Below are positions 33,821-40,755 of a DNA stretch of 44,082 nt, piece after piece. The position numbers and the translations under genes were made by a program. A model generated the notes under the pieces. The model worked only from the letters and a program-made list of their open reading frames with translations. It was not told where the DNA came from and did not search any database. This DNA comes from Desulfohalobiaceae bacterium. Lineage in GTDB: Bacteria > Desulfobacterota > Desulfovibrionia > Desulfovibrionales > Desulfothermaceae. Every line of letters starts with the position of its first letter. Within the stretch, counting starts at the first letter, position 1. Location of the stretch: the NCBI GenBank assembly GCA_027013815.1, contig JALWFY010000082.1, positions 1-44,082 of the forward strand. The letters are read 5' to 3'.

Positions 33821-33878
33821 TATTTAAAGCAATTTAATCTGCTAATAAACCAATAACATAAAAAAGGGGATAAGATCC

Positions 33879-34067
33879 ATGGAGGACAAGGCTATTCAAA
33901 AAATGGCAGTCCAGGTGACAAAAGAAATAATTGTAAAATTTATTGAAATAGGCAGGATATCTCCCACAAATTTTAATCAATTCTTTGCCCCCATCTATCG
34001 TGAGATACTAGATACCATTAGGGGACATGGACCAGAAACCAATACCATAGACCAGAAAAAAGATTAA
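33879..34067 (+). CDS. Small conserved-looking protein, 62 residues
   Basis: Short protein that is likely real: AGGGGAT lies before the ATG, its stop is four bases before the menG start, and codon use matches its neighbours. It is mostly helical (VQVTKEIIVKFIEIGRISPTNF, with FAPIYREILDTIRG), has no membrane segment, and ends in a charged tail. I do not recognise a named family. The coupling to menG suggests cotranscription. Confidence 0.65.
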   Translation: MEDKAIQKMAVQVTKEIIVKFIEIGRISPTNFNQFFAPIYREILDTIRGHGPETNTIDQKKD

Positions 34068-34070
34068 GGG

Positions 34071-34760
34071 ATGAAGAACAAAGACAAAACAATTGCCCAG
34101 ATGTTTTCTCGGATATCTCCGTGGTATGATTTTTTAAACCATTTCCTGAGCCTTGGTACAGATATATATTGGCGTAAAAAATTAATAAGATCCATACCAA
34201 CACTAAATAGGCCGGTAGTTTTTTTAGACCTGGCCACAGGTACTATGGATGTAGTTAGAGAGATAGAAAAAAATTTTACAGATCCCAAAATTATTGGATT
34301 AGATCTATCTTATGAAATGTTGTCTATTGGCAAGAAAAAAACCAAGATAAAAAATATCCTACCTGTATGTGGTAATGCTAAAGGACTTCCCATTAGTTCA
34401 AATTCTATAGATATAGTTACCATAGCATTTGGTATTAGGAATATAGTTCCAAGAAAAGAGACTTATGAGGAAGTACTACGTGTATTAAAGCCTGGAGGTG
34501 TATTTCTAATATTGGAATTTGCATCTACAAAAAAAATTATACTATTTGGGCTATATAATTTTTATTTGTCATACTTATTGCCAATTATTGGGAATCTTAT
34601 ATCAAAAGATAAAATTGCATACACCTATTTGCGCGACACAATAAAAAAATTCCCCTTAGCAACTGAATTAAAAAACGAACTCTTAGGTTCTGGATTTAAT
34701 GAAGTGGAATTTCAATCCCTAACAGGGGGAATAGTGAACCTGTACAAGGCAAAAAAATAA
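34071..34760 (+). CDS. ubiE: Demethylmenaquinone methyltransferase (UbiE/MenG family)
   Basis: 229-residue SAM-dependent C-methyltransferase that completes menaquinone. It begins FSRISPWYDFLNHFLSLGTDIYWR, the family signature, then has the SAM motif FLDLATGTMDV (the usual GTGD has M in place of G/D), GLDLSYEML, FGIRNIVPRKETYEEVLRVLKPGG and LEFASTK. AAGGG precedes the ATG. It is transcribed with the 62-residue gene and ends ten bases from the convergent DUF2065 gene. Menaquinone is expected in a respiring sulfate reducer. Confidence 0.92.
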   Translation: MKNKDKTIAQMFSRISPWYDFLNHFLSLGTDIYWRKKLIRSIPTLNRPVVFLDLATGTMDVVREIEKNFTDPKIIGLDLSYEMLSIGKKKTKIKNILPVCGNAKGLPISSNSIDIVTIAFGIRNIVPRKETYEEVLRVLKPGGVFLILEFASTKKIILFGLYNFYLSYLLPIIGNLISKDKIAYTYLRDTIKKFPLATELKNELLGSGFNEVEFQSLTGGIVNLYKAKK

Positions 34761-34770
34761 AGACAATGAT

Positions 34771-34971
34771 TCAATGGATAGAAAAATAGACTATAATAAG
34801 TCCTATAATTATTATCCATAACCCCATATTTCTCAAAAAAGTAGGTGGGAATTGTTCTAAGTTTTCTAAAAGTTTTTTAATTCTTAAGGGAAATAAAAAA
34901 TATAACATCCCCTCTAAAATAAAGGCAAGCCCTAAGGCACAAAAAAATAATTGTAGTGGTGTAACAACCAT
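34771..34971 (-). CDS. DUF2065 family small membrane protein
   Basis: 66-residue protein with two membrane segments (LFFCALGLAFILEGMLYFLFP and LWIIIIGLIIVYFS) joined by a basic loop RIKKLLENLEQFPPTFLRNMG; this is the DUF2065 pattern, of unknown function. The frame is open further upstream to a TTG at 35016, but that codon falls in the loop of a strong hairpin (34997-35033), so the internal ATG at 34971 is preferred and gives the usual family length. It is convergent with menG. Confidence 0.75.
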   Translation of the reverse strand: MVVTPLQLFFCALGLAFILEGMLYFLFPLRIKKLLENLEQFPPTFLRNMGLWIIIIGLIIVYFSIH

Positions 34972-34996
34972 AAGGAATGACTTTGTTAATATTTTA

Positions 34997-35033
34997 ATTC
35001 CATTGCCAGTCCTCAATCTCCTGGCAATGGAAT
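34997..35033. terminator. Hairpin after the MetV-like gene
   Basis: ATTCCATTGCCAG (34997-35009) and CTGGCAATGGAAT (35021-35033) are perfect complements, a 13-base stem with an 11-base loop, starting 11 bases past the MetV-like stop on the minus strand. An AT-rich stretch without a clean T run follows. Confidence 0.75.
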
Positions 35034-35043
35034 AGATTTATAC

Positions 35044-35721
35044 TTATCTCATATATCTTTCTTCATAACCATATTGAACAATAGTCCTCTGGATCTGATT
35101 TTTCCATTCTACAGGAGGATGTATCTTCAATATATCTTCCAATCTATTTTGTTCCTTGAGCCTATTATATATTTCATACCATGCACAGGGGATATTGGGA
35201 TTTACTTCACACATACCCTTGTTAGTACCACCACAGGGTCCATTAAAAAGGCTCTTGGCACATCTAGTCACTGGACATATGCCACCTGTATAACCAATAA
35301 CACAATCCCCACATGCCCTGCACCTCTCTTCATAAAGTCCGATATCCCTATCTATCCCTATGGCTATGGTATTTACAGCAGGGAATACAGGTATTAGAGG
35401 AAATTTTTCTGCAATTAATTGGGTACCAGCAGAGCAAGACATTGTTAGTATACAGTCATAACCTCCCTGTTTTACCCTATCCTCTAAATTGAGAAAACAT
35501 TTTTCATTACAGGCCCTTTCAACTGTATATCCTGCTATTTCTTTGTCTATACCATTTTGGTTTAAAAAGATTTTAATCTCTTCGTTTAAGATATTTATCT
35601 CTCTTTGCCCACCACCAAGACATACAGATGCACAACCACCACATCCCACATTTAAGATATTCTTATATTTCTCAATACATCCAAGTATTTCATCAAAGGG
35701 TTTTCTCTTTACCTTTATCAT
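35044..35721 (-). CDS. MetV-like protein (methylenetetrahydrofolate reductase C-terminal domain family)
   Basis: 225-residue protein with 16 cysteines, many in clusters: CGGCASVC (27-34), C71 and C75, Cys90, Cys96, and ERCRACGDCVIGYTGGICPVTRC with GPCGGTNKGMC near the end. This is the MTHFR-C (MetV) family, which in acetogens partners MetF, the methylene-THF reductase, and carries metal centres that pass electrons to it. No metF is nearby. AGGAGG lies before the ATG. It follows an Fe-S protein and a membrane protein in one operon, so electrons may come from or go to the membrane; that part is inferred. Confidence 0.85.
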   Translation of the reverse strand: MIKVKRKPFDEILGCIEKYKNILNVGCGGCASVCLGGGQREINILNEEIKIFLNQNGIDKEIAGYTVERACNEKCFLNLEDRVKQGGYDCILTMSCSAGTQLIAEKFPLIPVFPAVNTIAIGIDRDIGLYEERCRACGDCVIGYTGGICPVTRCAKSLFNGPCGGTNKGMCEVNPNIPCAWYEIYNRLKEQNRLEDILKIHPPVEWKNQIQRTIVQYGYEERYMR

Positions 35722-35777
35722 GTCTATCCTCCTGGAAAATTTTTTTTTATTTCTTAGCTATACACTCAGTTAACTAT

Positions 35778-36125
35778 TTAATCATATGTTTTAAAGACCC
35801 CATTTAATCTACAATAGTCTCTGGCAAGGGATATGAGCCATGGAATATCAATCCCAAGAGAACAATAACATCTTGTACATAAAACACATTTTTCCCACGC
35901 TATTTCCCTCACTTTTTCCAGTTCTTCTTTATTTAACCTACCCTTCTTTTTATAAATAAGTCCTATGGAATTTATCATCTTATAAGAAGGCATATATTCA
36001 GGGTCCTTATCTTTTGCCATGTATAAAAAACAACTCTGTGCACACATACCACATCTAGCACATACGGACATGGCCAGCTTTATTTTGGACTTATATTTTT
36101 TAAGGACCTCCCTATTCCAATCCAT
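35778..36125 (-). CDS. Two-cluster 4Fe-4S protein (HdrC-like)
   Basis: 115-residue soluble protein with two iron-sulfur motifs: C22-C25-C28-C32 (CARCGMCAQSC) and C80-C83-C86-C88 (CVLCTRCYC, followed by GIDIPW). The layout of two clusters separated by a helical stretch is that of HdrC-type and GlpC-type subunits that bridge a membrane cytochrome and a soluble enzyme. In the second motif the usual CxxxCP is replaced by CxC, which is unusual. GGGGGTG precedes the ATG. It lies 45 bases after the membrane protein and 56 before the MetV-like gene. Confidence 0.82.
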   Translation of the reverse strand: MDWNREVLKKYKSKIKLAMSVCARCGMCAQSCFLYMAKDKDPEYMPSYKMINSIGLIYKKKGRLNKEELEKVREIAWEKCVLCTRCYCSLGIDIPWLISLARDYCRLNGVFKTYD

Positions 36126-36170
36126 GAGTTCACCCCCTAAGATTTATAATATACTGTACAATTATTTATA

Positions 36171-36845
36171 CTAGGTCCACACCCTATTTCCTGTCTTAAA
36201 AAAAGAATACTCACTTTTTATAAAAAACCTATTTAAAAAGAAAAATATCATATGCTTGAGTTTAGAAAAAGGTATACAGATAAGCATAATCTCTCCAGAA
36301 ATCATATGAATAATAATCATTGTCTTGTATGGAAAAATTTGATGATATGCCAAAAAACCAGTAAGATATGGAATAAATACAATCAAAAACATAAAAAAAT
36401 CTCCACCTGAAGTAATGGCCTTGATCTTTGAGACAAATAGACGTCTGTATAAAAAATATACTCCAAAGGCCAAGATCGTAATGGTGAGTATATCAGAAAC
36501 CCTCTCAGAAAAGGATGGCGGGAATATTCCCCAGGATTCCTGGATCAATATATTATGAGCTAATAAAAAAATTGGAGTTATTATAACCAAGATATGAAAT
36601 ATAGAAGTTAAGATGGTAAATACCGGCTCCATGGACCATGCACTCCCCTCCCACCTAGCCAATCTCTTTATATCTTCAGATGGATAAAGTGAGCTAATTT
36701 CCTTTTTAGAAGGAAGAGGGCCATATATCTTGGCTGGTTCTTGTTTTGTTGTATTTTTAAAAAAATAAACCACTTGATAGATAATCCCCAAGAAAAAAAT
36801 AATAAAAGAGACCAGTGCCAGTGGACCCCTCACTAATTCATACAT
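36171..36845 (-). CDS. Membrane cytochrome-b-like protein (NarI/DsrM/HdrE-like)
   Basis: 224-residue inner-membrane protein with five or six segments (about 8-29, 75-100, 113-131, 149-169, 174-197). Histidines inside or beside segments (FHILVI, AHNIL, YHQIF, IHMIS) could ligate heme b as in the NarI, DsrM, TmcC and HdrE group. A soluble loop at 30-70 precedes the second segment. GGAGG is six bases before the ATG. As first gene of the trio with Fe-S and MetV-like proteins, it is probably the quinone-reactive module. The family call rests on topology and context. Confidence 0.75.
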   Translation of the reverse strand: MYELVRGPLALVSFIIFFLGIIYQVVYFFKNTTKQEPAKIYGPLPSKKEISSLYPSEDIKRLARWEGSAWSMEPVFTILTSIFHILVIITPIFLLAHNILIQESWGIFPPSFSERVSDILTITILAFGVYFLYRRLFVSKIKAITSGGDFFMFLIVFIPYLTGFLAYHQIFPYKTMIIIHMISGEIMLICIPFSKLKHMIFFFLNRFFIKSEYSFFKTGNRVWT

Positions 36846-36892
36846 ATCTTACCTCCTCATCTTAAATAAAAGTCATTAAACCAGCATCTAAA

Positions 36893-36936
36893 CTAATTAA
36901 ACAAATGGGTTTTAATTAATTAGATTAACTAGTTAA
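36893..36936. promoter_or_regulatory. Palindromic boxes upstream of the cytochrome-b-like operon
   Basis: CTAATTAA (36893-36900) pairs with TTAATTAG (36916-36923), and TTAACTAGTTAA (36925-36936) is a perfect 12-base palindrome. They lie 50-90 bases upstream of the operon's first ATG, a position suited to a regulator. The rest of the 430-base gap to 37274 is AT-rich without a reading frame; it ends in the hairpin at 37220. Confidence 0.4.
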
Positions 36937-37219
36937 AAATAATTATTTGACCTAGCTGGTAAACCTTAAAATGTCAAGAAGGGTGACTCAAAAAACAATA
37001 TATTAAAAAAACTGTGCAAAATGTTTATTTATACCTTGTATATTATTAAACTATGTTTATTAAGTAGTGGAATTTGGGGAAAATAGATAATTCCTTTAAA
37101 CTGAAGGAAGGGAAAACTGTACAAAATAGAATTTGTATTTTTTCAAAGAGTTAATTTTAAAAACCATAATAATATACAGCAAGTTAGCAAAAAGTGTATA
37201 ATTTTATTGAGATATGCGC

Positions 37220-37243
37220 TGTGGGGTCACAATGGACCCCACA
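37220..37243. terminator. Hairpin after chalcone-isomerase-like gene
   Basis: TGTGGGGTC (37220-37228) and GACCCCACA (37235-37243), a perfect nine-base stem with a six-base loop, 31 bases past the stop of the broken gene on the minus strand. It lacks a strong T run. Confidence 0.6.
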
Positions 37244-37274
37244 CCTTTGGAGGAGAGAGGGATACACTAAAAAT

Positions 37275-37842
37275 CTATTTACCCAATAATGCATCCCTTA
37301 AATCTTTTTGTACACAATTGTCTGATATCCAGATCCCAAAAAGAGCCTTTTTAAAGTCCTGTCCTTTTATCAGCTTAAGTTCCTTACCATTTTTTATTGA
37401 ATGTACTCCTTCTCCTGGGACATAAATAAATTCAAACACATCGTGCTTTTTTATAGGTTCAGATTTAAACAAAGAAATAAACTCATCTATCCTGTGCTCC
37501 AATCCAGATAAATTCCCACCAGTGGACTTTTCGAACCCTTCTCTAGTAGCCTTTTCCATATTACTGCTACTTATTAACCTAGATATAATCTCTAGCCTAA
37601 TACCTACTGGCACATCTGAGTCTAAAATTTCATTGGCAGAAGAAGTTTTTTGTTTTACATATAACCCTGCAACATATAATTTTAAAAAAAAATTTTTTTC
37701 TTATTCCAGCACCATTTAAAATCAAAACTTGCTTGCCAGCCGGTATGCTATCAGGCAAAGTAACTCCCCCAATTTCAAAACCCATCACCATTGAAGGGAA
37801 TAATAAAAAAAATAGCATACCAAAAAACATTTTTCTTAGCAT
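37275..37842 (-). pseudogene. Chalcone-isomerase-like exported protein, split by a frameshift at a T9 run
   Basis: Two adjacent frames encode one protein. The upstream one (from ATG 37842) has a signal peptide (MLRKMFFGMLFFLLFPSMVMG), then FEIGGVTLPDSIPAGKQVLI and GAGIRKKFFF. At nine T on the minus strand (about 37684-37692) the frame is lost; removing one T restores KLYVAGLYVKQKTSSANEIL, which joins the downstream frame IRLEIISRLISSSNMEKATREGF ending at 37275. The joined 188-residue product fits the bacterial chalcone-isomerase-like family, of unclear, often periplasmic function. It may be a true mutation, a sequencing error, phase variation or transcriptional slippage. Confidence 0.85.
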
Positions 37843-37985
37843 AATTACAACCCCCTTATCTTATTTTATTTTTATGACCATTTTTTTAAATATATAACAA
37901 AGTTTTTTGTTTTTCAATCCTTTTTTGTAAAAAAACCATTATTATTTAACATCTCTTTACCTCTTTAAAGCTATGTCCTATAAAA

Positions 37986-38004
37986 TTTCCAATAGAATTG
38001 GAAA
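37986..38004. promoter_or_regulatory. Perfect palindrome upstream of marR, probable operator
   Basis: TTTCCAAT (37986-37993), AGA, ATTGGAAA (37997-38004): eight-base arms with a three-base spacer. It lies 23 bases before a TTGACA box and between the divergent marR and chalcone-isomerase-like genes. MarR proteins bind such short palindromes and usually regulate themselves. Confidence 0.5.
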
Positions 38005-38027
38005 AATAAATATCTCAATATTTCCCC

Positions 38028-38056
38028 TTGACATTTTTCTTAATTACCATTAACAG
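38028..38056 (+). promoter_or_regulatory. Possible marR promoter with almost no leader
   Basis: TTGACA (38028-38033), a 17-base spacer and a weak TAACAG (38051-38056). The expected start of RNA is one to two bases before the ATG at 38065, and no ribosome site is present. Confidence 0.4.
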
Positions 38057-38064
38057 TTTACAAC

Positions 38065-38541
38065 ATGAACTATGAAAAATCTAACAAGACATTAACGGAA
38101 TATCAGGCCCATAAGTTACGTGAAATAGTGGACAGTATTGTTACCTGTTGTAATGACAAAAGGACATATACAAAGGAAAAATTTGGTATTCCATATGCAG
38201 AAATTACTTGTTTACTCTTGTTTAAAGGAGAGAGGTATCTTACTGTAAAAGACCTTGCTGTAAAAATGGAGGTAGCAAAGAGTAGGATAACAAAGATTAT
38301 TAAGGGACTAATGGCAAAAGGACTTGTAGAAAAAATAGAAGATCCCAAAGACAACAGGGTAAAATTACTCAGTCTCACCCCTAATGGTTATAAAAAAATA
38401 GAAGAAATAGAGAAATTTAGACTGGAGATACACAAAAAATTAATAAATAATATTGACCCACATGAAAGGGGAAAACTGTTTTATTATCTAGATAAACTCA
38501 TAGAAAGTATGCAACTAGTTAAAGAAGAACTCTTAAAATAA
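38065..38541 (+). CDS. MarR family transcriptional regulator
   Basis: 158-residue winged-helix regulator. The DNA-binding core is EITCLLLFKGERYLTVKDLAVKMEVAKSRITKIIKGLMAKGLVEKI, shown in pieces about residues 47-92, followed by the wing EDPKDNRVKLLSLTPNGYK. Helices at both ends would dimerise. The start has no ribosome site. It lies 53 bases before the DsrE-like gene and opposite the chalcone-isomerase-like gene, and may control either or both through the palindrome at 37986. The ligand is unknown. Confidence 0.88.
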   Translation: MNYEKSNKTLTEYQAHKLREIVDSIVTCCNDKRTYTKEKFGIPYAEITCLLLFKGERYLTVKDLAVKMEVAKSRITKIIKGLMAKGLVEKIEDPKDNRVKLLSLTPNGYKKIEEIEKFRLEIHKKLINNIDPHERGKLFYYLDKLIESMQLVKEELLK

Positions 38542-38594
38542 TTTTTTTTAAATAAACGGTTAATACTATTTACTTTTTTTACTAGGAGGTAGAT

Positions 38595-39146
38595 ATGGAC
38601 CTCTCAAGATTAGAAAAAGAATTTGAGCTACTTAAACAAAATCTTGAAGAACTTAAAGGTTTGACCCCAAAGGACAAGCTCTCTATGGTTGTCTTTAGCG
38701 GTGAAATGGATAAATTACTTGCCGCCTTTATTATTGCCACAGGGGCCGCTGCAATGGACATGGAAGTATGTATGTTTTTTACTTTCTGGGCAACACCAGC
38801 CCTTAGGGATCCAAGGAAGAAACCTGGCATAAAAAATTTTATGGAAAGAATGTTTTCCTTTATGTTACCAAAGGGAATAGATGGGGTAAAATTGTCCAAA
38901 ATGAACTTTGGTGGAATGGGAACAAAGATGATGAAGTCCCTTATGAAAAAGAAAAATATAAAGGGACTAGATGAACTTATAAAAATAGCCGCTGAATTAG
39001 AGATAAAAATATACATATGCGAGATGTCTATGGACCTTATGGGATTCAAGCCAGAAGAAATGATCGATTACCCAAACCTAGAATATGCAGGAGTCGCTAC
39101 CTTTTTAGCAGAAGCAGGAGATAGTAAGGTACAGTTATTTATATAA
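38595..39146 (+). CDS. DsrE/DsrF-like family protein (DsrE2 type)
   Basis: 183-residue protein. A helical start leads into DKLSMVVFSGEMDKLLAAFIIATGAAAMDMEVCMFFTFWA, given in blocks at about residues 27-66, and a C-terminal IYICEMSMDLMGFKPEEM, the pattern of DsrE2 proteins, which bind sulfur on a cysteine (candidates CMFF and CEMS) in sulfur trafficking. A methionine-rich middle (KMNFGGMGTKMMKSLMKKK) is typical of DsrE2. TAGGAGG precedes the ATG. It follows marR and its last codons overlap the convergent exported-protein gene. Confidence 0.85.
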   Translation: MDLSRLEKEFELLKQNLEELKGLTPKDKLSMVVFSGEMDKLLAAFIIATGAAAMDMEVCMFFTFWATPALRDPRKKPGIKNFMERMFSFMLPKGIDGVKLSKMNFGGMGTKMMKSLMKKKNIKGLDELIKIAAELEIKIYICEMSMDLMGFKPEEMIDYPNLEYAGVATFLAEAGDSKVQLFI

Positions 39147-39869
39147 ACTGTTTGTTGTTGCCATGGGTAAACAATTTAACACACAGGGTCTCTCTGATTC
39201 AAATACAGAGAGGCCTTTTGTCTGTATTGGAACAATAGGCGATAGAAACACAGACGGTTTTAGTGTATTTATATCTTCCCAAGTTATGTGACCATTAAAG
39301 ATTCCATTATTGCATTTGACCTGTATTATGGTTGGGAGAAGATAATTGCCAACATCTAAAAAATCCTTAAATAAATAAGTCCTCCCATTTATAATCTTCT
39401 TTCTTATTACATAATTCTCAATATCAATGAAAATCCTATTTAGAGAATTACCTATTGCTATACATGGGACATGATCAACATATTCATATGAAACACAATT
39501 TACATCTATACCCCATCTTACCCAGTCATTATATGGATCAGAAAAATCCTGAAGGGAGAGAGGCAAAATAGGATATTTTTTCAATGATAATTTTTTATTA
39601 TTGTCCAAATTAGAATCCTCTATTATTAGAGGTATTATATTATCCTTGTCTTTTTTTTCCCACAAAAGCTTCCAGTTCTCTCCCCTTTGCCAATATTTTG
39701 CAATATAAGAGCCTCCCCCTATGTCCTCAAAAGAAACCTTCATTGAAAATGATTCAAGCCCCTTATATTTCTTTGATATCAAATTAGCTACATCTAAGGG
39801 AGAAGGTAATCTCGCCATGGTCTGGGGACATATTGAAAAAATAAAGAAAAAAATTAAACCTAGTCTCAT
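39135..39869 (-). CDS. Exported protein of unknown function
   Basis: 244-residue protein with a signal peptide (MRLGLIFFFIFSICPQTMARL). The rest begins LDVANLISKKYKGLESFSMKVSFED and continues with beta-rich segments (GSYIAKYWQRGENWKLLWEKK, TYLFKDFLDVGN), reminiscent of LolA/outer-membrane-lipoprotein-carrier-like folds, though I cannot confirm a family. The ATG at 39869 overlaps the galU stop as ATGA, so it is translationally coupled at the end of the ftsH-folP-glmM-galU run. Its 3' end overlaps the convergent DsrE-like gene by 12 bases. Confidence 0.7.
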   Translation of the reverse strand: MRLGLIFFFIFSICPQTMARLPSPLDVANLISKKYKGLESFSMKVSFEDIGGGSYIAKYWQRGENWKLLWEKKDKDNIIPLIIEDSNLDNNKKLSLKKYPILPLSLQDFSDPYNDWVRWGIDVNCVSYEYVDHVPCIAIGNSLNRIFIDIENYVIRKKIINGRTYLFKDFLDVGNYLLPTIIQVKCNNGIFNGHITWEDINTLKPSVFLSPIVPIQTKGLSVFESERPCVLNCLPMATTNSLYK

Positions 39870-40738
39870 GAACAAGGAATCAACTCCCTTATCCTTTTTA
39901 TGATATCGTCCCTTAATTCCTCATCCTGAATAGCAAAATATATGTTTGCAATTAAATAGTCCACCCAATTACCAATATCAAATCTCATACCCTGGAGCCT
40001 CACTGCCAGGAGTTTATTCTCCTTTGCTAGCATCCTCAGACCTTCAGTTAGTTCTAGTTCTTGATTCATTGATGGATCAAATATCTTTTCTAAATAATAA
40101 AATATCTGCGGAGTAAGTATGTATCTTCCTACCACTGCAAGGTTTGAAGCAGCTTCTTCTACACTTGGCTTTTCTTGTAAATCTCTAACCCTATACAAAT
40201 GGGGTCCAATCTCTTCTGCACTGATTATTCCATAATTACTCACCTTATTTTTCTCAACAGGCATCACCCCAATAACTGCCATATTCTCTGCCTGAGCAAT
40301 GTCTATTAATTGCTTTATCCCTGGAACACTGCTAAATAGTAGGTCATCTCCTACTATAACTGCAAAAGGTTCATCCTTTATAACTTCCTTGGCACACAAC
40401 ACAGCATGCCCAAGCCCCATTTGTCTCTTCTGACGAACCGTTATAATGTTTACCAATTCTGCAACCTTTCTCACCTCTTTTAAGAGTTCCATCTTTCCAC
40501 TTCTCTCTAATACCCACTCCAGAGACAAATTATAGTCAAAATGATCTTCAATAATGGTCTTGTTCTTATTAGTAACAAATACTACATTTTCTATTCCTGA
40601 ATCTATGGTCTCTTCTACAATATATTGTATACAAGGCTTTTTAAAAACAGGAAGTATCTCTTTTGGGAGATTCTTTGTGGCTGGAAGAGACCTAGTTCCC
40701 CATCCTGCCACTGGGATTATCACTTTGCTTATCTTCAT
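39866..40738 (-). CDS. galU: UTP-glucose-1-phosphate uridylyltransferase
   Basis: 290-residue GalU forming UDP-glucose for surface polysaccharides. The nucleotide-binding motif reads AGWGTRSLPATKNLPKEILPVFKKP, quoted from residues 10-34 in family alignment; then come QKRQMGLGHAVLCAK, VGDDLLF and the late GNWVDYLIANI. Trp and Ser replace the usual Leu and Phe in GLGTRFLP, a mild variation. It lies 17 bases after glmM. Confidence 0.92.
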   Translation of the reverse strand: MKISKVIIPVAGWGTRSLPATKNLPKEILPVFKKPCIQYIVEETIDSGIENVVFVTNKNKTIIEDHFDYNLSLEWVLERSGKMELLKEVRKVAELVNIITVRQKRQMGLGHAVLCAKEVIKDEPFAVIVGDDLLFSSVPGIKQLIDIAQAENMAVIGVMPVEKNKVSNYGIISAEEIGPHLYRVRDLQEKPSVEEAASNLAVVGRYILTPQIFYYLEKIFDPSMNQELELTEGLRMLAKENKLLAVRLQGMRFDIGNWVDYLIANIYFAIQDEELRDDIIKRIRELIPCS

Positions 40739-40755
40739 ATCTCCACTCCATTTTT

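Noticed and set aside
34972-35016. TTG start at 35016 for the DUF2065 protein
   Set aside because: It lies in the loop of a 13-bp hairpin, and the ribosome site spacing would be one base.
37275-37842. Two separate small genes at 37275-37613 and 37630-37842
   Set aside because: A one-base shift at the T9 run joins them into one family-length protein, so they are halves of one gene.
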